DNA from: Rahnella laticis
GTDB lineage: Bacteria; Pseudomonadota; Gammaproteobacteria; Enterobacterales; Enterobacteriaceae
Assembly (NCBI RefSeq): GCF_015644585.1
Contig: NZ_JADOBI010000003.1
Span: forward strand, 124,001-188,000
DNA length: 64,000 nt
Direction: 5' to 3'
A model generated the notes under the pieces. The model saw only the letters and a program-made list of their open reading frames with translations. It made no database searches and was not told where the DNA came from. This document shows positions 8,647-22,412 of the stretch, one piece after another (position 1 is the stretch's first letter; the number at the start of each line of letters is the position of its first letter). The translations under genes were made by a program, and so were the position numbers.

Positions 8647-9549
8647 ATGAAACGCCCGGACTATAGAACGCTACAGGCACTGGACGCGGTGATCCGTGAG
8701 CGCGGTTTTGAGCGCGCCGCACAAAAGCTTTGCATCACCCAATCGGCGGTCTCTCAGCGCATTAAACAACTGGAAAATTTGTTCGGCCAGCCTCTGCTGG
8801 TGCGTACCGTGCCGCCTCGTCCGACGGAGCAGGGGCAGAAATTACTGGCCCTGTTACATCAGGTGGAATTGCTGGAAGAAGAGTGGCTCGGCAGTGACAG
8901 TAACAGCGACAGTAATGATACGCCGCTGCTGCTTTCGCTGGCGGTTAACGCCGACAGTCTGGCAACCTGGCTGTTACCGGCGCTGAAATCTGTGCTGGTC
9001 GATTCACCTATCCGCCTGAATTTGCAGGTTGAAGATGAAACCCGGACGCAGGAACGTCTGCGCCGCGGTGAAGTGGTCGGGGCGGTGAGTATTCAGCCGC
9101 AGCCGCTTCCGAGCTGTCTGGTCGATCAACTTGGCGCACTGGATTACCTGTTTGTCGCTTCCAAACCCTTTGCCGATCGGTATTTCCCGAACGGCGTCAC
9201 CCGTTCCGCGCTGCTGAAAGCGCCGGCGGTTGCGTTTGACCATCTCGATGATATGCACCAGGCGTTCCTGCAACAAAACTTCGATTTGTCACCGGGAAGC
9301 GTGCCGTGTCATATCGTTAACTCGTCGGAAGCCTTCGTGCAGCTGGCCCGTCAGGGCACGACCTGTTGTATGATCCCGCATCTGCAAATTGAGAAAGAAC
9401 TGGAAAGCGGCGAGCTTATCGACCTGACGCCCGGCCTGTTCCAGCGCCGGATGCTCTACTGGCACCGCTTTGCGCCGGAAAGCCGCATGATGCGTAAAGT
9501 CACCGACGCCCTGCTGGCACACGGGCATCAGGTATTGCGTCAGGACTGA
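8647..9549 (+). CDS. argP: LysR-type regulator ArgP (IciA)
   Basis: Transcription activator of the arginine exporter gene argO, sensing Arg/Lys. 300 aa from the ATG at 8647 ([20 protein letters not shown]); the frame is open further upstream but the start fits the family. The N-terminal winged HTH ([22 protein letters not shown]) is at about residues 18-40, followed by a linker helix and a periplasmic-binding-like effector domain. Two genes away, argO lies on the opposite strand, consistent with the known circuit. Confidence 0.95.
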   Translation: MKRPDYRTLQALDAVIRERGFERAAQKLCITQSAVSQRIKQLENLFGQPLLVRTVPPRPTEQGQKLLALLHQVELLEEEWLGSDSNSDSNDTPLLLSLAVNADSLATWLLPALKSVLVDSPIRLNLQVEDETRTQERLRRGEVVGAVSIQPQPLPSCLVDQLGALDYLFVASKPFADRYFPNGVTRSALLKAPAVAFDHLDDMHQAFLQQNFDLSPGSVPCHIVNSSEAFVQLARQGTTCCMIPHLQIEKELESGELIDLTPGLFQRRMLYWHRFAPESRMMRKVTDALLAHGHQVLRQD

Positions 9550-9570
9550 TTTCCCCCCGCAGAAAACAAA

Positions 9571-9590
9571 AAACCCGCCGAGGCGGGTTT
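9571..9590. terminator. Bidirectional terminator between argP and yggE
   Basis: AAACCCGCC-GA-GGCGGGTTT is a perfect stem with A-rich and T-rich flanks, placed between the convergent ends of argP (9549) and yggE (9633). Confidence 0.85.
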
Positions 9591-9632
9591 TACATGGACG
9601 TCTGTCCCTGAATATCTGAAATATGAAAGATA

Positions 9633-10352
9633 TTAACGCTGGAGTTCGAACACCACATCCACCTGATCATCAAAGTGAATGCTTTGCTGTTCGTAAGTTT
9701 CAGCGGCATCATTTTGCGTTGGTGCCGCGGCGGCTTTAAACATCCGCGCAACCGGCATTGGCTGGTAGTTAGCGACGTGATAACGAATGCTGTAAACCGG
9801 CCCCAGCTTGGTGTGGAAACCTTCTGCCAAAGATTTTGCCTGCTGTGTGGCGTTATCAATGGCTTTCTGACGCGCTTCGTCACGGAAACGATCAGGATTT
9901 GCCACACCCAGTTCGATAGAACGGATTTCATTCAGGCCGGATTTTAACGCGCCATCCAGCAAATCGTTCAGTTTATCCAGCTGACGCAATGTCACCTGAA
10001 CCTGACGCACCGCACGGTAGCCTTTCAGCTCTGAACTGCCGTCTTTCAGGTAGTTATATTCCGGCTGCGTGCTGAGATTCGCGGCATTGATGTCTTTCTT
10101 TTCAATTCCGTTTTTCTGCAGGAAACCAAAATATTCCGCCACACGATCGTCGGCTTGTTTCTTGGCGCTCGCGGAATCTTTTGCCGATACGCTCACTTCA
10201 ATGGCCAGCGTCGCGATATCCGGTGTGGCGTCAACGCTTGCCGTACCTGATGTCACCACGTGCGGCCCGGCAGGAACTTCTGCCGCGTGCAACGCCAAAG
10301 GTAAAGTCCCTAATCCCAACATCGCTGCTACAGCCAATGCTTTCAGTTTCAC
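9633..10352 (-). CDS. yggE: SIMPL-domain periplasmic protein YggE
   Basis: Periplasmic protein with a SIMPL (DUF541) domain, linked in E. coli to lowered oxidative stress. The start is a GTG at 10352 preceded by GGAGG at good spacing, giving 239 aa that begin with signal peptide VKLKALAVAAMLGLGTLPLALHA. The frame is open further upstream without a better start. Conserved PHVVTSGTASVDATPDIATLAIEV and YRAVRQVQVTLRQLDKLNDLLDGAL match the family. It lies between argP and argO, as in E. coli. Confidence 0.94.
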   Translation of the reverse strand: MKLKALAVAAMLGLGTLPLALHAAEVPAGPHVVTSGTASVDATPDIATLAIEVSVSAKDSASAKKQADDRVAEYFGFLQKNGIEKKDINAANLSTQPEYNYLKDGSSELKGYRAVRQVQVTLRQLDKLNDLLDGALKSGLNEIRSIELGVANPDRFRDEARQKAIDNATQQAKSLAEGFHTKLGPVYSIRYHVANYQPMPVARMFKAAAAPTQNDAAETYEQQSIHFDDQVDVVFELQR

Positions 10353-10474
10353 AGTGCCTCCATTAATCATCAAAGATCTGGCAATAGTTAATTCAATCAA
10401 TCCGCAAAACCGTAGCATAAACCGTTACAACTGAAACTAAGATTAGTGACAAAAACCTGTTTTCGGGCAAAAAC

Positions 10475-11092
10475 TCAAAATACGCCGGTCTGACGCGCGA
10501 GTTGAATCGCGATCCCCCACATGATGGTGCCGACGAAAAAATTGATGACGCGCTGCACTTTCCCGGTGTTTAACCAGGGCGCGAGTAATGCCGCGAGAAT
10601 GGCCAGCCCGAAGAACCACAGCACAGAAGCACTGATCGCGCCGAGCGCAAACCACGAACGTTCATCGTGGCTCAGGCTTCCGCCCAGGCTGCCCAATACG
10701 ACAAATGTATCGAGATAAACGTGCGGATTGAGCCAGGTCACCGCCAGCATGCTGACGACAATCTTCCAGCGACTTTGCTTCGCTACTTCGGCCTGCGCCA
10801 GTTCAGGATTTTTGCTGAACGCCGTACGGAATGCGCCCCAGCCATACCACAGCAAAAATGCCACGCCGCCCCAGCTCACCAGCGCCAGCAACAACGGCGA
10901 TTTACTCAGCAGCGCGCTGCCGCCAAATATGCCGCCGCAAATCAGCACGATATCGCTCAGCGCGCATAAAGACGCAATCATCAGATGATACTGGCGGCGA
11001 ATACCCTGATTCATCACAAACGCATTCTGCGGCCCGAGGGGTAAAATCATTGCGGCGCTCATCGCCAGTCCTTGCAGGAAAATAGCCAGCAC
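10475..11092 (-). CDS. argO: L-arginine exporter ArgO (LysE family)
   Basis: Inner-membrane exporter of arginine and canavanine, 205 aa with about six hydrophobic helices. The LysE-family signature [19 protein letters not shown] is near the N-terminus, and [17 protein letters not shown] lies mid-protein. The start codon is GTG at 11092, with AAGGA seven bases upstream. The ArgP target promoter should lie in 11093-11270. Neighbouring argP supports the assignment. Confidence 0.95.
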   Translation of the reverse strand: MLAIFLQGLAMSAAMILPLGPQNAFVMNQGIRRQYHLMIASLCALSDIVLICGGIFGGSALLSKSPLLLALVSWGGVAFLLWYGWGAFRTAFSKNPELAQAEVAKQSRWKIVVSMLAVTWLNPHVYLDTFVVLGSLGGSLSHDERSWFALGAISASVLWFFGLAILAALLAPWLNTGKVQRVINFFVGTIMWGIAIQLARQTGVF

Positions 11093-11222
11093 GTGAATAT
11101 CCTTAAAGAGTTAATAACAGAGATTGCGCGCAGTGTAAGGGCTTTGGTGTCATTAGAGGAAATGGATATTTCTTATCGGTCATTAGCCTGGCTTATTTGT
11201 GAGGGATCCGATTTTCAGACAC

Positions 11223-11242
11223 AAAAAAGCGCCCGCAGGCGC
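11223..11242 (-). terminator. Rho-independent terminator of mscS
   Basis: On the minus strand GCGCC-TGCG-GGCGC is followed by TTTTTTG, 36 nt past the mscS stop. Confidence 0.8.
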
Positions 11243-11277
11243 CCGAACAGTAAAAATCTGTAATGCGGTTTATTCAA

Positions 11278-12153
11278 TCACGCCCGCTGTTCTGCCTCTT
11301 GGCTGGCATCTGCCACACGGTGCAAATGCACATCCAGTTGTGGGTACGCGATGTTGATATTGTTCTCATCCAGCGCGCGTTTGAACGCTTCCAGCAAATC
11401 CCAGTAAACTTCCTGAGCATCGCCGTTGGTGCTCCAGACGCGTACCACAAAATTCAGTGTTGATGCGGCCATTTCGTTCAGACGGATGGTCACCCCTCGC
11501 TCATGCTGAATGCGCTTGTCAGCGGCAATAATATCGCCCAGCACTTTCTTCACGACATCAATATCAGAATCATAGCCAACGCCCACGATGATTTCGGTAC
11601 GACGATTCGGCTCACGCGAGGTATTGATGATGTTACCGGCGATGATTTTACCGTTCGGCACGACGATCATTTTATCATCAGGGGTTAACAGCGTGGTGGA
11701 GAAAATCTGCACCTGCGTGACAGTACCGGCCACGCCACCCAGATCCACATACTCGCCCGCGCGGAACGGACGGAAGATCACCAGCAGAACGCCTGCGGCA
11801 AAGTTGGACAGCGAGCCCTGCAATGCCAGGCCGACGGCTAAACCGGCGGCACCGATAACAGCAATCACCGACGTGGTTTGCACGCCCACTTTACCCAGCA
11901 CGGCAATCAGCGTAAACGCGATAATCGCATAACGCACCATGGCGGAAAGGAAGTCGGAAACCGTAATATCAATACCACGAACTTTTAAGACCCGGCTGAC
12001 ACCGCCTGAAACAACGCGGGCGATGATCATGCCTACAATCAGAATAAAGATAGCCGCCACAATATTCACAGCGTACTGAATCAGTAAAGCCTGGTTTCTC
12101 ACCAACCAGTTGCTGGCATTGTTAATGCCGTCCACAACGTTCAAATCATCCAT
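11278..12153 (-). CDS. mscS: Small-conductance mechanosensitive channel MscS
   Basis: Inner-membrane channel opened by membrane tension that releases solutes on hypo-osmotic shock. 291 aa (E. coli 286). Three transmembrane helices are seen: [37 protein letters not shown] and the pore-lining TM3, with the Gly/Ala pattern [22 protein letters not shown]. The cytoplasmic beta and C-terminal cage domains follow ([21 protein letters not shown]). In E. coli this gene neighbours fbaA; here the lac block separates them. Confidence 0.96.
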   Translation of the reverse strand: MDDLNVVDGINNASNWLVRNQALLIQYAVNIVAAIFILIVGMIIARVVSGGVSRVLKVRGIDITVSDFLSAMVRYAIIAFTLIAVLGKVGVQTTSVIAVIGAAGLAVGLALQGSLSNFAAGVLLVIFRPFRAGEYVDLGGVAGTVTQVQIFSTTLLTPDDKMIVVPNGKIIAGNIINTSREPNRRTEIIVGVGYDSDIDVVKKVLGDIIAADKRIQHERGVTIRLNEMAASTLNFVVRVWSTNGDAQEVYWDLLEAFKRALDENNINIAYPQLDVHLHRVADASQEAEQRA

Positions 12154-12199
12154 TTAGCGTACCCCAAAATAAAACCCTGTCGGGCTGAAAGAAACCAAA

Positions 12200-12221
12200 G
12201 CTGCCCGATATAACGGGCAGC
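12200..12221 (-). terminator. Probable lac operon terminator
   Basis: GCTGCCCG-6-CGGGCAGC is a perfect 8-bp stem between lacY and mscS. On the minus strand it is followed by TTTGGTTTC, a moderate T-rich tail, 67 nt after the lacY stop. The mscS promoter must lie in the same gap. Confidence 0.5.
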
Positions 12222-12288
12222 AAGTGCTCTTTAAGGTTAACGAACAATGTGATGAAGTGCCAACCGCCCGATGAGAAAGGCGATCAGA

Positions 12289-13557
12289 TTAGGAATTTAC
12301 GCGGCTGTTGTTAAGCGTTTCGGGCGTTTTGAAAGCCTGCAACGGCCCTCTTCCGCTCAGCGTGAAGGCCGAAATCACCGTAAACGTCAGCGCCACTAAT
12401 CCGAGAATGAGGTATGTACCGTGGAAACCGATACGGTCATACATATTCCCGGCGAAGACGGACATAAACATGATCGCCACCTGTTTGAAGAAGCAGAACG
12501 TCACCAGATAAATCGTCGCGGAGAAGCGCACCTCAAACACTGAAGTGATGTATTTGAAGCAGCCGACAATCAGGAACGGCACCTCAAACATGTGCAGCGT
12601 TTTGAGCACCACGACTTCCAGCGGCGATGAGGCAAACGACGAGCCGATGATACGGATCGACATAATCGTCCCGGCCAGCAGCAGCGCATTTTTCCCGCCA
12701 ATACGGTTCACGATAAGCGGTGCGAAGAACATGATGCAGGCGTTCAGCAGCTCGCCCATGGTGGTGACGTAACCGAACACGCGCGTACCTTCGGATGACG
12801 AATCAAAGAACGAGGTAAAGAAGTTGGCGAACTGCTGGTCGAAGACGTCGTAGGTGCAGGACACGCCGATTACGTAAAGCGCCAGGAACCAGAGTTTGCG
12901 GTCTTTGAGCAGCTCAAGGGCAATCTTCAGGCTGAACGGTTTGGTGTTCGCGCCCAGTTCATTCACTACGCGCGCGGTAGGCGTCACTTCCGGTTTGGCA
13001 ATCAGCAAAAGGATGGCCAGAATGACCGCACAGCCTGAACCAAGCCAGAAAACAAATTCGTTGTTGATGGTGAACATGATGCCGACCACCGACGCGCAAA
13101 GCGCCCAGCCGACACAGCCGAACATCCGCGCACGGCCAAATTCAAAGCTGCTGCGGCGACTGACTTTTTCGATATACGCTTCAATCGCAGGCGCACCGGC
13201 GTTGTAAATCAGCCCGAGATAAATCCCGCCGACCACCGAACCGAGATAAATATTAATTTTCAACAGCGGGCCGAACACGTAAATAAAGAACGGCGCGAAG
13301 AGAACCAGCATGCCGGTGATCACCCAGAGCAAATGCTTTTTCAGCCCCAGCTTATCGGCCAGCAACCCAAAGACCGGCTGGAAGAGCAGGGAGAACAGCG
13401 AAATGCTGGCAAATATTATGCCGGTGTCGCTTTTACTGATCTGATTGATGTCATGCAGCCAGATCGGGAAGAACGGAAAATACGCCCCCATGATGAAAAA
13501 ATAGAAGAAGAAGAACAGCCCGAACATCCAAAAGTTAGTATTTTTCAGGTAATACAT
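12289..13557 (-). CDS. lacY: Lactose permease LacY
   Basis: Proton-coupled lactose symporter of the major facilitator superfamily, inner membrane, 422 aa with 12 hydrophobic helices. Functional residues of E. coli LacY fall at the same numbers: Glu126 ([10 protein letters not shown]), Arg144 and Cys148 (GRARMFGC). The GELLNA (Glu269 region) and LHMFEVPF (His322/Glu325 region) motifs are also present. It follows lacZ by 59 nt on the same strand; no lacA thiogalactoside acetyltransferase follows, the next gene being mscS. Confidence 0.96.
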   Translation of the reverse strand: MYYLKNTNFWMFGLFFFFYFFIMGAYFPFFPIWLHDINQISKSDTGIIFASISLFSLLFQPVFGLLADKLGLKKHLLWVITGMLVLFAPFFIYVFGPLLKINIYLGSVVGGIYLGLIYNAGAPAIEAYIEKVSRRSSFEFGRARMFGCVGWALCASVVGIMFTINNEFVFWLGSGCAVILAILLLIAKPEVTPTARVVNELGANTKPFSLKIALELLKDRKLWFLALYVIGVSCTYDVFDQQFANFFTSFFDSSSEGTRVFGYVTTMGELLNACIMFFAPLIVNRIGGKNALLLAGTIMSIRIIGSSFASSPLEVVVLKTLHMFEVPFLIVGCFKYITSVFEVRFSATIYLVTFCFFKQVAIMFMSVFAGNMYDRIGFHGTYLILGLVALTFTVISAFTLSGRGPLQAFKTPETLNNSRVNS

Positions 13558-13616
13558 AATCAGTTTCCTTACGACTGAACGCTGCGCCGCAGCGGGTTAC
13601 GCCACGGCGCGGGATG

Positions 13617-16752
<3,136 letters not shown>

Positions 16753-16757
16753 ATATA

Positions 16758-16786
16758 AACATGCGTAACGGGAGCCATTAAGTAAA
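16758..16786 (-). promoter_or_regulatory. lacZY promoter
   Basis: -35 TTTACT (E. coli TTTACA), a 17-bp spacer and -10 CATGTT (E. coli TATGTT) lie immediately upstream of the operator, the same order as in E. coli. Both hexamers are weak, consistent with an activator-dependent promoter. Confidence 0.7.
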
Positions 16787-16803
16787 GCAAGGGAGTACGG
16801 GAA

Positions 16804-16819
16804 AGGGACGCGGATCACA
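16804..16819 (-). promoter_or_regulatory. Partly degraded CRP site of the lac promoter
   Basis: TGTGATCCGCGTCCCT on the minus strand has an intact left half (TGTGA) and a poor right half (TCCCT for TCACT). It is exactly 17 bp from the -35 box, the same spacing as in E. coli, where CRP binds around -61.5. Whether CRP still binds is inference. Confidence 0.55.
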
Positions 16820-16851
16820 GATCCCGCGCCGGAGAAGCAAAAAAAAGTGAA

Positions 16852-17934
16852 TCAGCGCGGGCTGAGCTGGCGGGCGATGCGGAGAAGCTCCTGCGACAGT
16901 GCTTCCTGAGAAACAGCAGATTCGCCGGGTTTCGACGTTGTGTGGCGCTCCACCAGAGAGGTCGGCAATAACAGCGACGACTGCTTCTTATCGCCATGAT
17001 GATGCAGATGATCAACCAGCCGGTTGACGCTTTCATGCCCGAGCAGGCGGAAATCCTGCTTTATGGTGGTCAGCGGCGGGAAGAAAAACGCGCTGTCTTC
17101 GGTATCGTCATAGCCGATCACCGAAATCTGTTCCGGTACGCGCAGGCCAAATTCATGCACCGCACGCAGCACACCGAGCGCCATCTGATCATTGGCAATC
17201 AGGATCGCCGTAGGCCGCACCGGCTGGTTGAGCAGCAATAATGCCTGCTGATAGCCGGACGCCGCGCTCCAGTCGCCGTGGTGTACGGCACAGGGCGTAA
17301 TCTGGTGCTTTGCCAGCGTACTCAGCCAGCCTTCGTAGCGCAGCCGCGCGGAGATGGATTCCAGCGGGCCGGTCAGCACCGCAATTTTCTGATGCCCCAG
17401 CGCCAGAAGATGTTCAACGCCCTGCTCTGCCCCGCAATGCGGATCGAACAGAATTTTAAAGACTTCTGCCTGCGGATCGACATCCAGGAACAGCACTGGT
17501 AAATCACCACACAGCTGCGCAATGGCGCCCGCATCATCGTTCGATAGCGGCACGTTAATCAGCACGCCATCAACGCGCTGCGACATCAGCTCATTCACCG
17601 CCGTGCGGCAGGCCAGAAGGCTCAGGTTATCAATCATCGAAATAACGACGTTAAAACCTAACTGATTGGCGCGGGTTTTCATTGCGGAAGCAATTTGTGA
17701 CGGCGCATGAAGCGCGAGTTCGGTGGTCGCCAGCCCCAGCGTATAACTTTGTTTCCCGGCCAGCTGCTGGGCAACGCGATTCGGCACGTAGTTCAGCGCC
17801 GCCATGGCCTGCTCGACTTTATCCCGCGTCTTTGCCGAGACGTGTGCCGCCTGATTCAGCACACGCGATACGGTCTGATAAGAAACGCCCGCCTGACGCG
17901 CGACGTCATCGAGGGTGACAGATTTTGGCTTCAT
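16852..17934 (-). CDS. lacI: Lactose operon repressor LacI
   Basis: 360 aa, exactly the E. coli length, from the ATG at 17934 with AAGG upstream. The N-terminal HTH VTLDDVARQAGVSYQTVSRVL is followed by the hinge helix NRVAQQLAGKQ, with the recognition-helix residues Tyr-Gln of E. coli LacI retained. The core has inducer-binding features such as VLFLDV, HGDWSAASGYQQ, LIANDQMALG and GYDDTEDS. The C-terminal leucine heptads (ALSQELLRIARQL) suggest tetramer formation. Upstream of and on the same strand as lacZ; the first gene of the block is the DUF1311 gene. Confidence 0.96.
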   Translation of the reverse strand: MKPKSVTLDDVARQAGVSYQTVSRVLNQAAHVSAKTRDKVEQAMAALNYVPNRVAQQLAGKQSYTLGLATTELALHAPSQIASAMKTRANQLGFNVVISMIDNLSLLACRTAVNELMSQRVDGVLINVPLSNDDAGAIAQLCGDLPVLFLDVDPQAEVFKILFDPHCGAEQGVEHLLALGHQKIAVLTGPLESISARLRYEGWLSTLAKHQITPCAVHHGDWSAASGYQQALLLLNQPVRPTAILIANDQMALGVLRAVHEFGLRVPEQISVIGYDDTEDSAFFFPPLTTIKQDFRLLGHESVNRLVDHLHHHGDKKQSSLLLPTSLVERHTTSKPGESAVSQEALSQELLRIARQLSPR

Positions 17935-17970
17935 GGCTCTACCTTCAGGCTTCATGCAAAAACAATGCAA

Positions 17971-18351
17971 TTACGGGCAACTCAGATCGCCTTCTTCACA
18001 ATGCAGGATGGCATTAATTTCTTTCGTGCGTTGTTCGGTTTTTTGTTGCAGACAACCTGAATAGATCATCGGCTGTACGGAACCGCCCTCCACGCCCGAA
18101 GACATAAAATCACAGTCTTTGTCACGATACGCAATCCAGCTGCGCTGCGCGGCTTTGAATTTGGTTTGCTGTTCCGGCGCAAGTTGCGCCATCTTCTGTT
18201 TGTAAGCCTGATTAAGTAACGCATCGCTGCGCTGAAAATCCTGCCCGGCGCAGATGTTCAGCTCCATTTGCGTAGAGGCATTTTTACAGTCGACCTCTGC
18301 GGCCTGGGCGAAAGAGGTCAGGGCAAGTAACGTAAGCAAGACAAGACGCAT
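17971..18351 (-). CDS. DUF1311 / LprI-family secreted protein
   Basis: 126 aa with signal peptide MRLVLLTLLALTSFAQAA and six cysteines in the mature part. The pattern DCKNASTQMELNICAGQDFQRSDALLNQAYKQ, AAQRSWIAYRDKDCDF and YSGCLQQKTEQRTKEI is the LprI (DUF1311) signature. Members are periplasmic; some inhibit lysozyme, but no activity can be assigned here. It ends 36 nt before the lacI ATG on the same strand, so lacI may be read from its promoter. It seems to belong to the block inserted between mscS and fbaA, although DUF1311 genes are common alone. Confidence 0.85.
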   Translation of the reverse strand: MRLVLLTLLALTSFAQAAEVDCKNASTQMELNICAGQDFQRSDALLNQAYKQKMAQLAPEQQTKFKAAQRSWIAYRDKDCDFMSSGVEGGSVQPMIYSGCLQQKTEQRTKEINAILHCEEGDLSCP

Positions 18352-18433
18352 ATTTTTCTCCGGCAGAGATAGTTTTCAATAAGATAGCAGAGAATGAGAC
18401 AGGACGATTGTGAAGGTAAAACGGGCAATAAAA

Positions 18434-18452
18434 AAGGGGCCGAAGCCCCTTT
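18434..18452 (-). terminator. Rho-independent terminator of fbaA
   Basis: Minus-strand AAGGGGC-TTCG-GCCCCTT followed by TTTTATTG, 48 nt past the fbaA stop. Confidence 0.85.
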
Positions 18453-18499
18453 GACGATTATCCTCACATTCCGGTGGTCAAGCACCGGAAGGGTAAGAA

Positions 18500-19579
18500 T
18501 TACAGTACGTCGATTGCGTTCAGTTCTTTGAATGCCAGTTCCAGGCGAGTCACCATGGAAGACTGAGCAGAACGCAGCCATACGCGCGGGTCATAGAATT
18601 TCTTGTTAGGTTTGTCCGCGCCTTCCGGGTTACCCAACTGACCTTGCAGGTAAGCTTCGTTTTTCTTGTAGAACTGCAGAATACCGTCCCAGTTTGCCCA
18701 TTGGGTATCGGTATCGATGTTCATTTTGATAACACCGTAGCCTACAGATTCTTTGATTTCTGCTGCAGTAGAACCGGAACCGCCGTGGAATACGAAGTTC
18801 AGGCTGTTGTGTGGCAGGTTGTGTTTCTTGCAAACGTATTCCTGAGAATCGCGCAGAATCGTTGGAGTCAGTTTAACGTTACCTGGTTTGTACACGCCGT
18901 GTACGTTACCGAATGACGCAGCGATAGTGAAACGCGGGCTGATTGCGTTCAGTTTTTCGTATGCGTAATCAACGTCTTGTGGCTGAGTGTACAGTGCAGA
19001 TGCGTCCATATGGCTGTTGTCCACGCCATCTTCTTCACCACCAGTACAACCCAGTTCGATTTCCAGAGTCATATCGAGTTTTGCCATGCGAGCTAAATAC
19101 TTGCTGCAAATTTCGATGTTTTCTTCCAGAGATTCTTCAGACAGGTCGATCATGTGAGAAGAGAACAGTGGTTTACCGGTTTTCGCGAAGTGAGCTTCAC
19201 CCGCGTCCAGCAGACCGTCGATCCATGGCAGCAGTTTTTTCGCGCAGTGGTCGGTGTGCAGGATGACTGGCACGCCGTAATGTTCTGCCATCTGATGTAC
19301 GTGGTGTGCGCCAGAGATTGCACCCAGTATTGCCGCGCCTTGTGGCACGTCAGTTTTCAGGCCTTTACCTGCGATGAACGCAGCGCCACCGTTAGAGAAC
19401 TGAACGATAACCGGTGAACGGACTTTCGCAGCAGCTTCGAGAACGGCGTTGATTGAGTCGGTGCCTACGCAGTTAACCGCTGGCAGTGCAAATTTGTTTT
19501 CTTTAGCGATAGCGAAAACTTTCTGTACATCATCACCAGTGATAACGCCTGGTTTTACGAAATCAAAAATTTTAGACAT
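18500..19579 (-). CDS. fbaA: Fructose-bisphosphate aldolase class II
   Basis: Zinc-dependent aldolase of glycolysis and gluconeogenesis, 359 aa as in E. coli. Zinc ligands are in VILHTDHCAKK and in FGNVHGVYKPGNV and NFVFHGGSGSTAAEI. The NMNIDTDTQW-type segment (IKMNIDTDTQWANWDG) binds the substrate phosphate. It is last of the epd-pgk-fbaA run on the minus strand, 130 nt after pgk. Confidence 0.97.
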   Translation of the reverse strand: MSKIFDFVKPGVITGDDVQKVFAIAKENKFALPAVNCVGTDSINAVLEAAAKVRSPVIVQFSNGGAAFIAGKGLKTDVPQGAAILGAISGAHHVHQMAEHYGVPVILHTDHCAKKLLPWIDGLLDAGEAHFAKTGKPLFSSHMIDLSEESLEENIEICSKYLARMAKLDMTLEIELGCTGGEEDGVDNSHMDASALYTQPQDVDYAYEKLNAISPRFTIAASFGNVHGVYKPGNVKLTPTILRDSQEYVCKKHNLPHNSLNFVFHGGSGSTAAEIKESVGYGVIKMNIDTDTQWANWDGILQFYKKNEAYLQGQLGNPEGADKPNKKFYDPRVWLRSAQSSMVTRLELAFKELNAIDVL

Positions 19580-19709
19580 AGTTCTTTGTCCTGTATTCGT
19601 CGGCCGTAGATGGATTGAATCGGTTTGCTATGTCGCGCGAGTTCCACTGTGCAGCCCCTCGCGCGGCAAAGAAGAACGAGCAGCCTTACTGCTGCTCATT
19701 CAGGGTTCA

Positions 19710-20873
19710 TTACTTCTTAGCACGCTCTTCCAGCATCACAACCGCTGGCAGTGCTTTCCCTTCAACGAATTCCAGGAATGCGCCACCGCCAGTGGAGATA
19801 TAGGAAATTTTGTCAGCGATACCGAACAGGTCGATAGCTGCCAGAGTGTCGCCGCCGCCTGCGATAGAGAATGCTTCGCTGTCAGCAATGGCCTGCGCCA
19901 CAATTTCGGTCCCTTTACGGAAGTTAGGGAACTCGAACACGCCTACAGGACCATTCCACAGAATGGTTTTAGCGTTTTTAATGATCTCAGCCAGACGGTT
20001 TGCAGACTCATCGCCCATGTCGAGAATTTGTTCGTCATCTTTGATGTCTTTAACAGACTTCACGGTAGCAACCGCAGTTTCAGAGAACTCGGTAGCAACG
20101 CGAACGTCAGTTGGGACAGGAATGTCGCAGGTTTCCAGCAGTTTGCTTGCAGTACCGACCAGGTCTGCTTCGTACAGAGATTTACCGACGTTGTTGCCTT
20201 GTGCTGCAACGAAGGTGTTCGCAATACCACCGCCAACAATCAGCTGGTCAGCGATTTTGGACAGGGAATCCAGAACGGTCAGTTTGGTAGAAACTTTAGA
20301 ACCACCCACGATAGCAACCATCGGACGCGCCGGGTTACCCAGAGCTTTACCCAGTGCTTCCAGTTCAGCTGACAGCAGCGGACCGGCACACGCGATAGGA
20401 GCAAATTTGCCTACACCGTGGGTAGAAGCTTGCGCGCGGTGCGCAGTACCGAATGCGTCCATCACATAGATGTCACACAGGGCAGCATATTTTTTGGACA
20501 GGGCTTCGTCGTCTTTCTTTTCGCCTTTGTTGAAGCGAACGTTTTCCAGAACAACCAGCTCGCCTTCGGCAACTTCAACGCCATCCAGATAGTCTTTAGC
20601 CAGACGAACAGGAGAAGACAGCTTGTCTTTCAGGTAGTTAACAACTGGCAGCAGAGAAAACTCTTCGTTATATTCGCCTTCAGTCGGACGACCCAGATGC
20701 GAGGTAACCATCACGCGTGCGCCTTGTTTCAGGGCAATTTCGATGGTTGGCAAAGAAGCGCGGATACGTGCATCTGAAGTTACTTTGCCATCTTTAACTG
20801 GCACGTTCAGATCGGCACGGATCAGTACGCGTTTACCCGCTAAATCCAGATCGCTCATCTTAATAACAGACAT
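19710..20873 (-). CDS. pgk: Phosphoglycerate kinase
   Basis: Makes ATP from 1,3-bisphosphoglycerate, 387 aa as in E. coli. N-terminal substrate-binding [11 protein letters not shown], the basic-patch [23 protein letters not shown], the nucleotide-binding [12 protein letters not shown] and the C-terminal [13 protein letters not shown] and [10 protein letters not shown] are all seen. It lies 72 nt after epd on the same strand; epd and pgk are co-transcribed in E. coli and probably so here. Confidence 0.97.
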   Translation of the reverse strand: MSVIKMSDLDLAGKRVLIRADLNVPVKDGKVTSDARIRASLPTIEIALKQGARVMVTSHLGRPTEGEYNEEFSLLPVVNYLKDKLSSPVRLAKDYLDGVEVAEGELVVLENVRFNKGEKKDDEALSKKYAALCDIYVMDAFGTAHRAQASTHGVGKFAPIACAGPLLSAELEALGKALGNPARPMVAIVGGSKVSTKLTVLDSLSKIADQLIVGGGIANTFVAAQGNNVGKSLYEADLVGTASKLLETCDIPVPTDVRVATEFSETAVATVKSVKDIKDDEQILDMGDESANRLAEIIKNAKTILWNGPVGVFEFPNFRKGTEIVAQAIADSEAFSIAGGGDTLAAIDLFGIADKISYISTGGGAFLEFVEGKALPAVVMLEERAKK

Positions 20874-20945
20874 GGTGAATCCTCTCGTTGATTCTCTTTA
20901 AAGTTGCTTGAAGGCAATTTCGGCCAGAAGGCCGGAACAGCCGTA

Positions 20946-21962
20946 CTAGAAACCGCTCGCGGACATTGCCAATGTTGTATCTAACATTCGGTTGGCAAAA
21001 CCCCACTCGTTATCGCACCAGACCAGTGTTTTTATCAGGTGCTGCCCACTTACCCGCGTCTGCGTTCCATCTACGATGGCGCTGTGGGGATCATGGTTAA
21101 AATCTGTCGAGACTAATGGTAGTTCGGTATAGTCAACTATACCACGAAAAGCGCCTGTTGCGGCCTTTTGCAGCAGCTGGTTCACCTCGTCTACCGTCAC
21201 AGAACCCTCGACAAACACGCTCAGATCAATGGCTGTGACATTGATGGTTGGCACCCGCACGGAGATCGCTTCAAAGCGATCGCAGAACTTCGGCATGATG
21301 CGCGTGATCCCTGCGGCAAGTTTGGTATCGACCGGAATAATGGACTGGCTGGCGGCGCGCGTGCGGCGTAAATCCGCATGATAGGCGTCGATAACCGGCT
21401 GGTCATTCATTGAAGAATGGATGGTCGTTACCGTGCCGGACTCAATGCCAAAGGCATCGTCGAGCAGCTTGATCACAGGGATAATACAGTTGGTGGTGCA
21501 GGACGCATTGGACACAATGCGGTGCTGGCGTTCGAGCAACTCGTGGTTCACACCGTAAACCACTGTGGCGTCTAAATCATGACCGCCCGGATGCGCGAAC
21601 AGAATCTTTTTGGCTCCCGCCGCAAGCTGCGTTTCACCGTCTTCCCGGCTGCCGTAAACGCCGGTGCAATCGAGCACCACGTCAATGCTCAGTTCGCCCC
21701 AGGGCAACTGGCTGGCATCAGGCTGATGGAGTAAACGGATGGAGTCATCGCCGACGTAAAGGTTTTCACCTTCCTGGCGGACATCCCAGGCAAAGCGCCC
21801 GTGGCTGGAGTCGTATTTGAGCAGATGAGCCATGCCTTCCGGGCTGGCAATTTCATTGATGGCAATGACGGAAATTTCCGCCCGACGCCCGGATTCGTAT
21901 AACGCGCGCAATACGCTACGGCCAATGCGACCAAAGCCATTAATTGCAATACGTATTGGCAT
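20946..21962 (-). CDS. epd: Erythrose-4-phosphate dehydrogenase Epd
   Basis: NAD-dependent oxidation of erythrose-4-phosphate to 4-phosphoerythronate for pyridoxal phosphate synthesis; GAPDH fold. 338 aa from the ATG at 21962 with GGGAG upstream. The Rossmann motif [21 protein letters not shown], catalytic Cys in [13 protein letters not shown] and the C-terminal [15 protein letters not shown] identify it. ESGRRAEI and [14 protein letters not shown] are closer to Epd than to GapA. It is followed by pgk and fbaA; a Cra-type palindrome lies about 170 nt upstream. Confidence 0.96.
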   Translation of the reverse strand: MPIRIAINGFGRIGRSVLRALYESGRRAEISVIAINEIASPEGMAHLLKYDSSHGRFAWDVRQEGENLYVGDDSIRLLHQPDASQLPWGELSIDVVLDCTGVYGSREDGETQLAAGAKKILFAHPGGHDLDATVVYGVNHELLERQHRIVSNASCTTNCIIPVIKLLDDAFGIESGTVTTIHSSMNDQPVIDAYHADLRRTRAASQSIIPVDTKLAAGITRIMPKFCDRFEAISVRVPTINVTAIDLSVFVEGSVTVDEVNQLLQKAATGAFRGIVDYTELPLVSTDFNHDPHSAIVDGTQTRVSGQHLIKTLVWCDNEWGFANRMLDTTLAMSASGF

Positions 21963-22133
21963 ACATCTCCCTGTTACACGGTTGTTACTTAATATCAGTA
22001 ACACCTATAGTAATGCAGCGTGCGTTTACGGTGAATCACCATCGTCATCTGCCCGCACGTTCAGTGCAGTAGAAAAATTTCAGTTTGCGGCACGTTAACA
22101 ACCTGGTGACGATGTTAAGCTCAAATAGCCTGA

Positions 22134-22147
22134 CTGAAACGGTTCAG
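22134..22147. promoter_or_regulatory. Cra (FruR)-type operator upstream of epd
   Basis: The palindrome CTGAAACGGTTCAG contains TGAAACGGTTCA, which fits the Cra consensus TGAAWCSNTHHW at every position. Cra represses epd-pgk in E. coli. It is 172 nt from the epd start. The rest of 22005-22412 is non-coding and shows no other recognised site. Confidence 0.55.
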
Positions 22148-22412
22148 CTGAGAATAAACCAAACTATGAACAAAAGGAATAATTCCCGGAATTTCGACGC
22201 GTTAATCTCGCCGATCGCTGAAAAAAACACCAGTAAATTCCGTGTGTTCACAGTGATTTTACTTTTTCATCACCTTTTCGACAGTGATTTTTCGCAAAAA
22301 CTGACGGAATGAAACAGTTTCAGAATGCAGGAGTGTAGCGGAGAGCGGCGCAAAAGGGTTTGACCTGCGTCATTTCACGCGAAAATCAGAACAGAGCCCG
22401 AATTCAGGGCGA

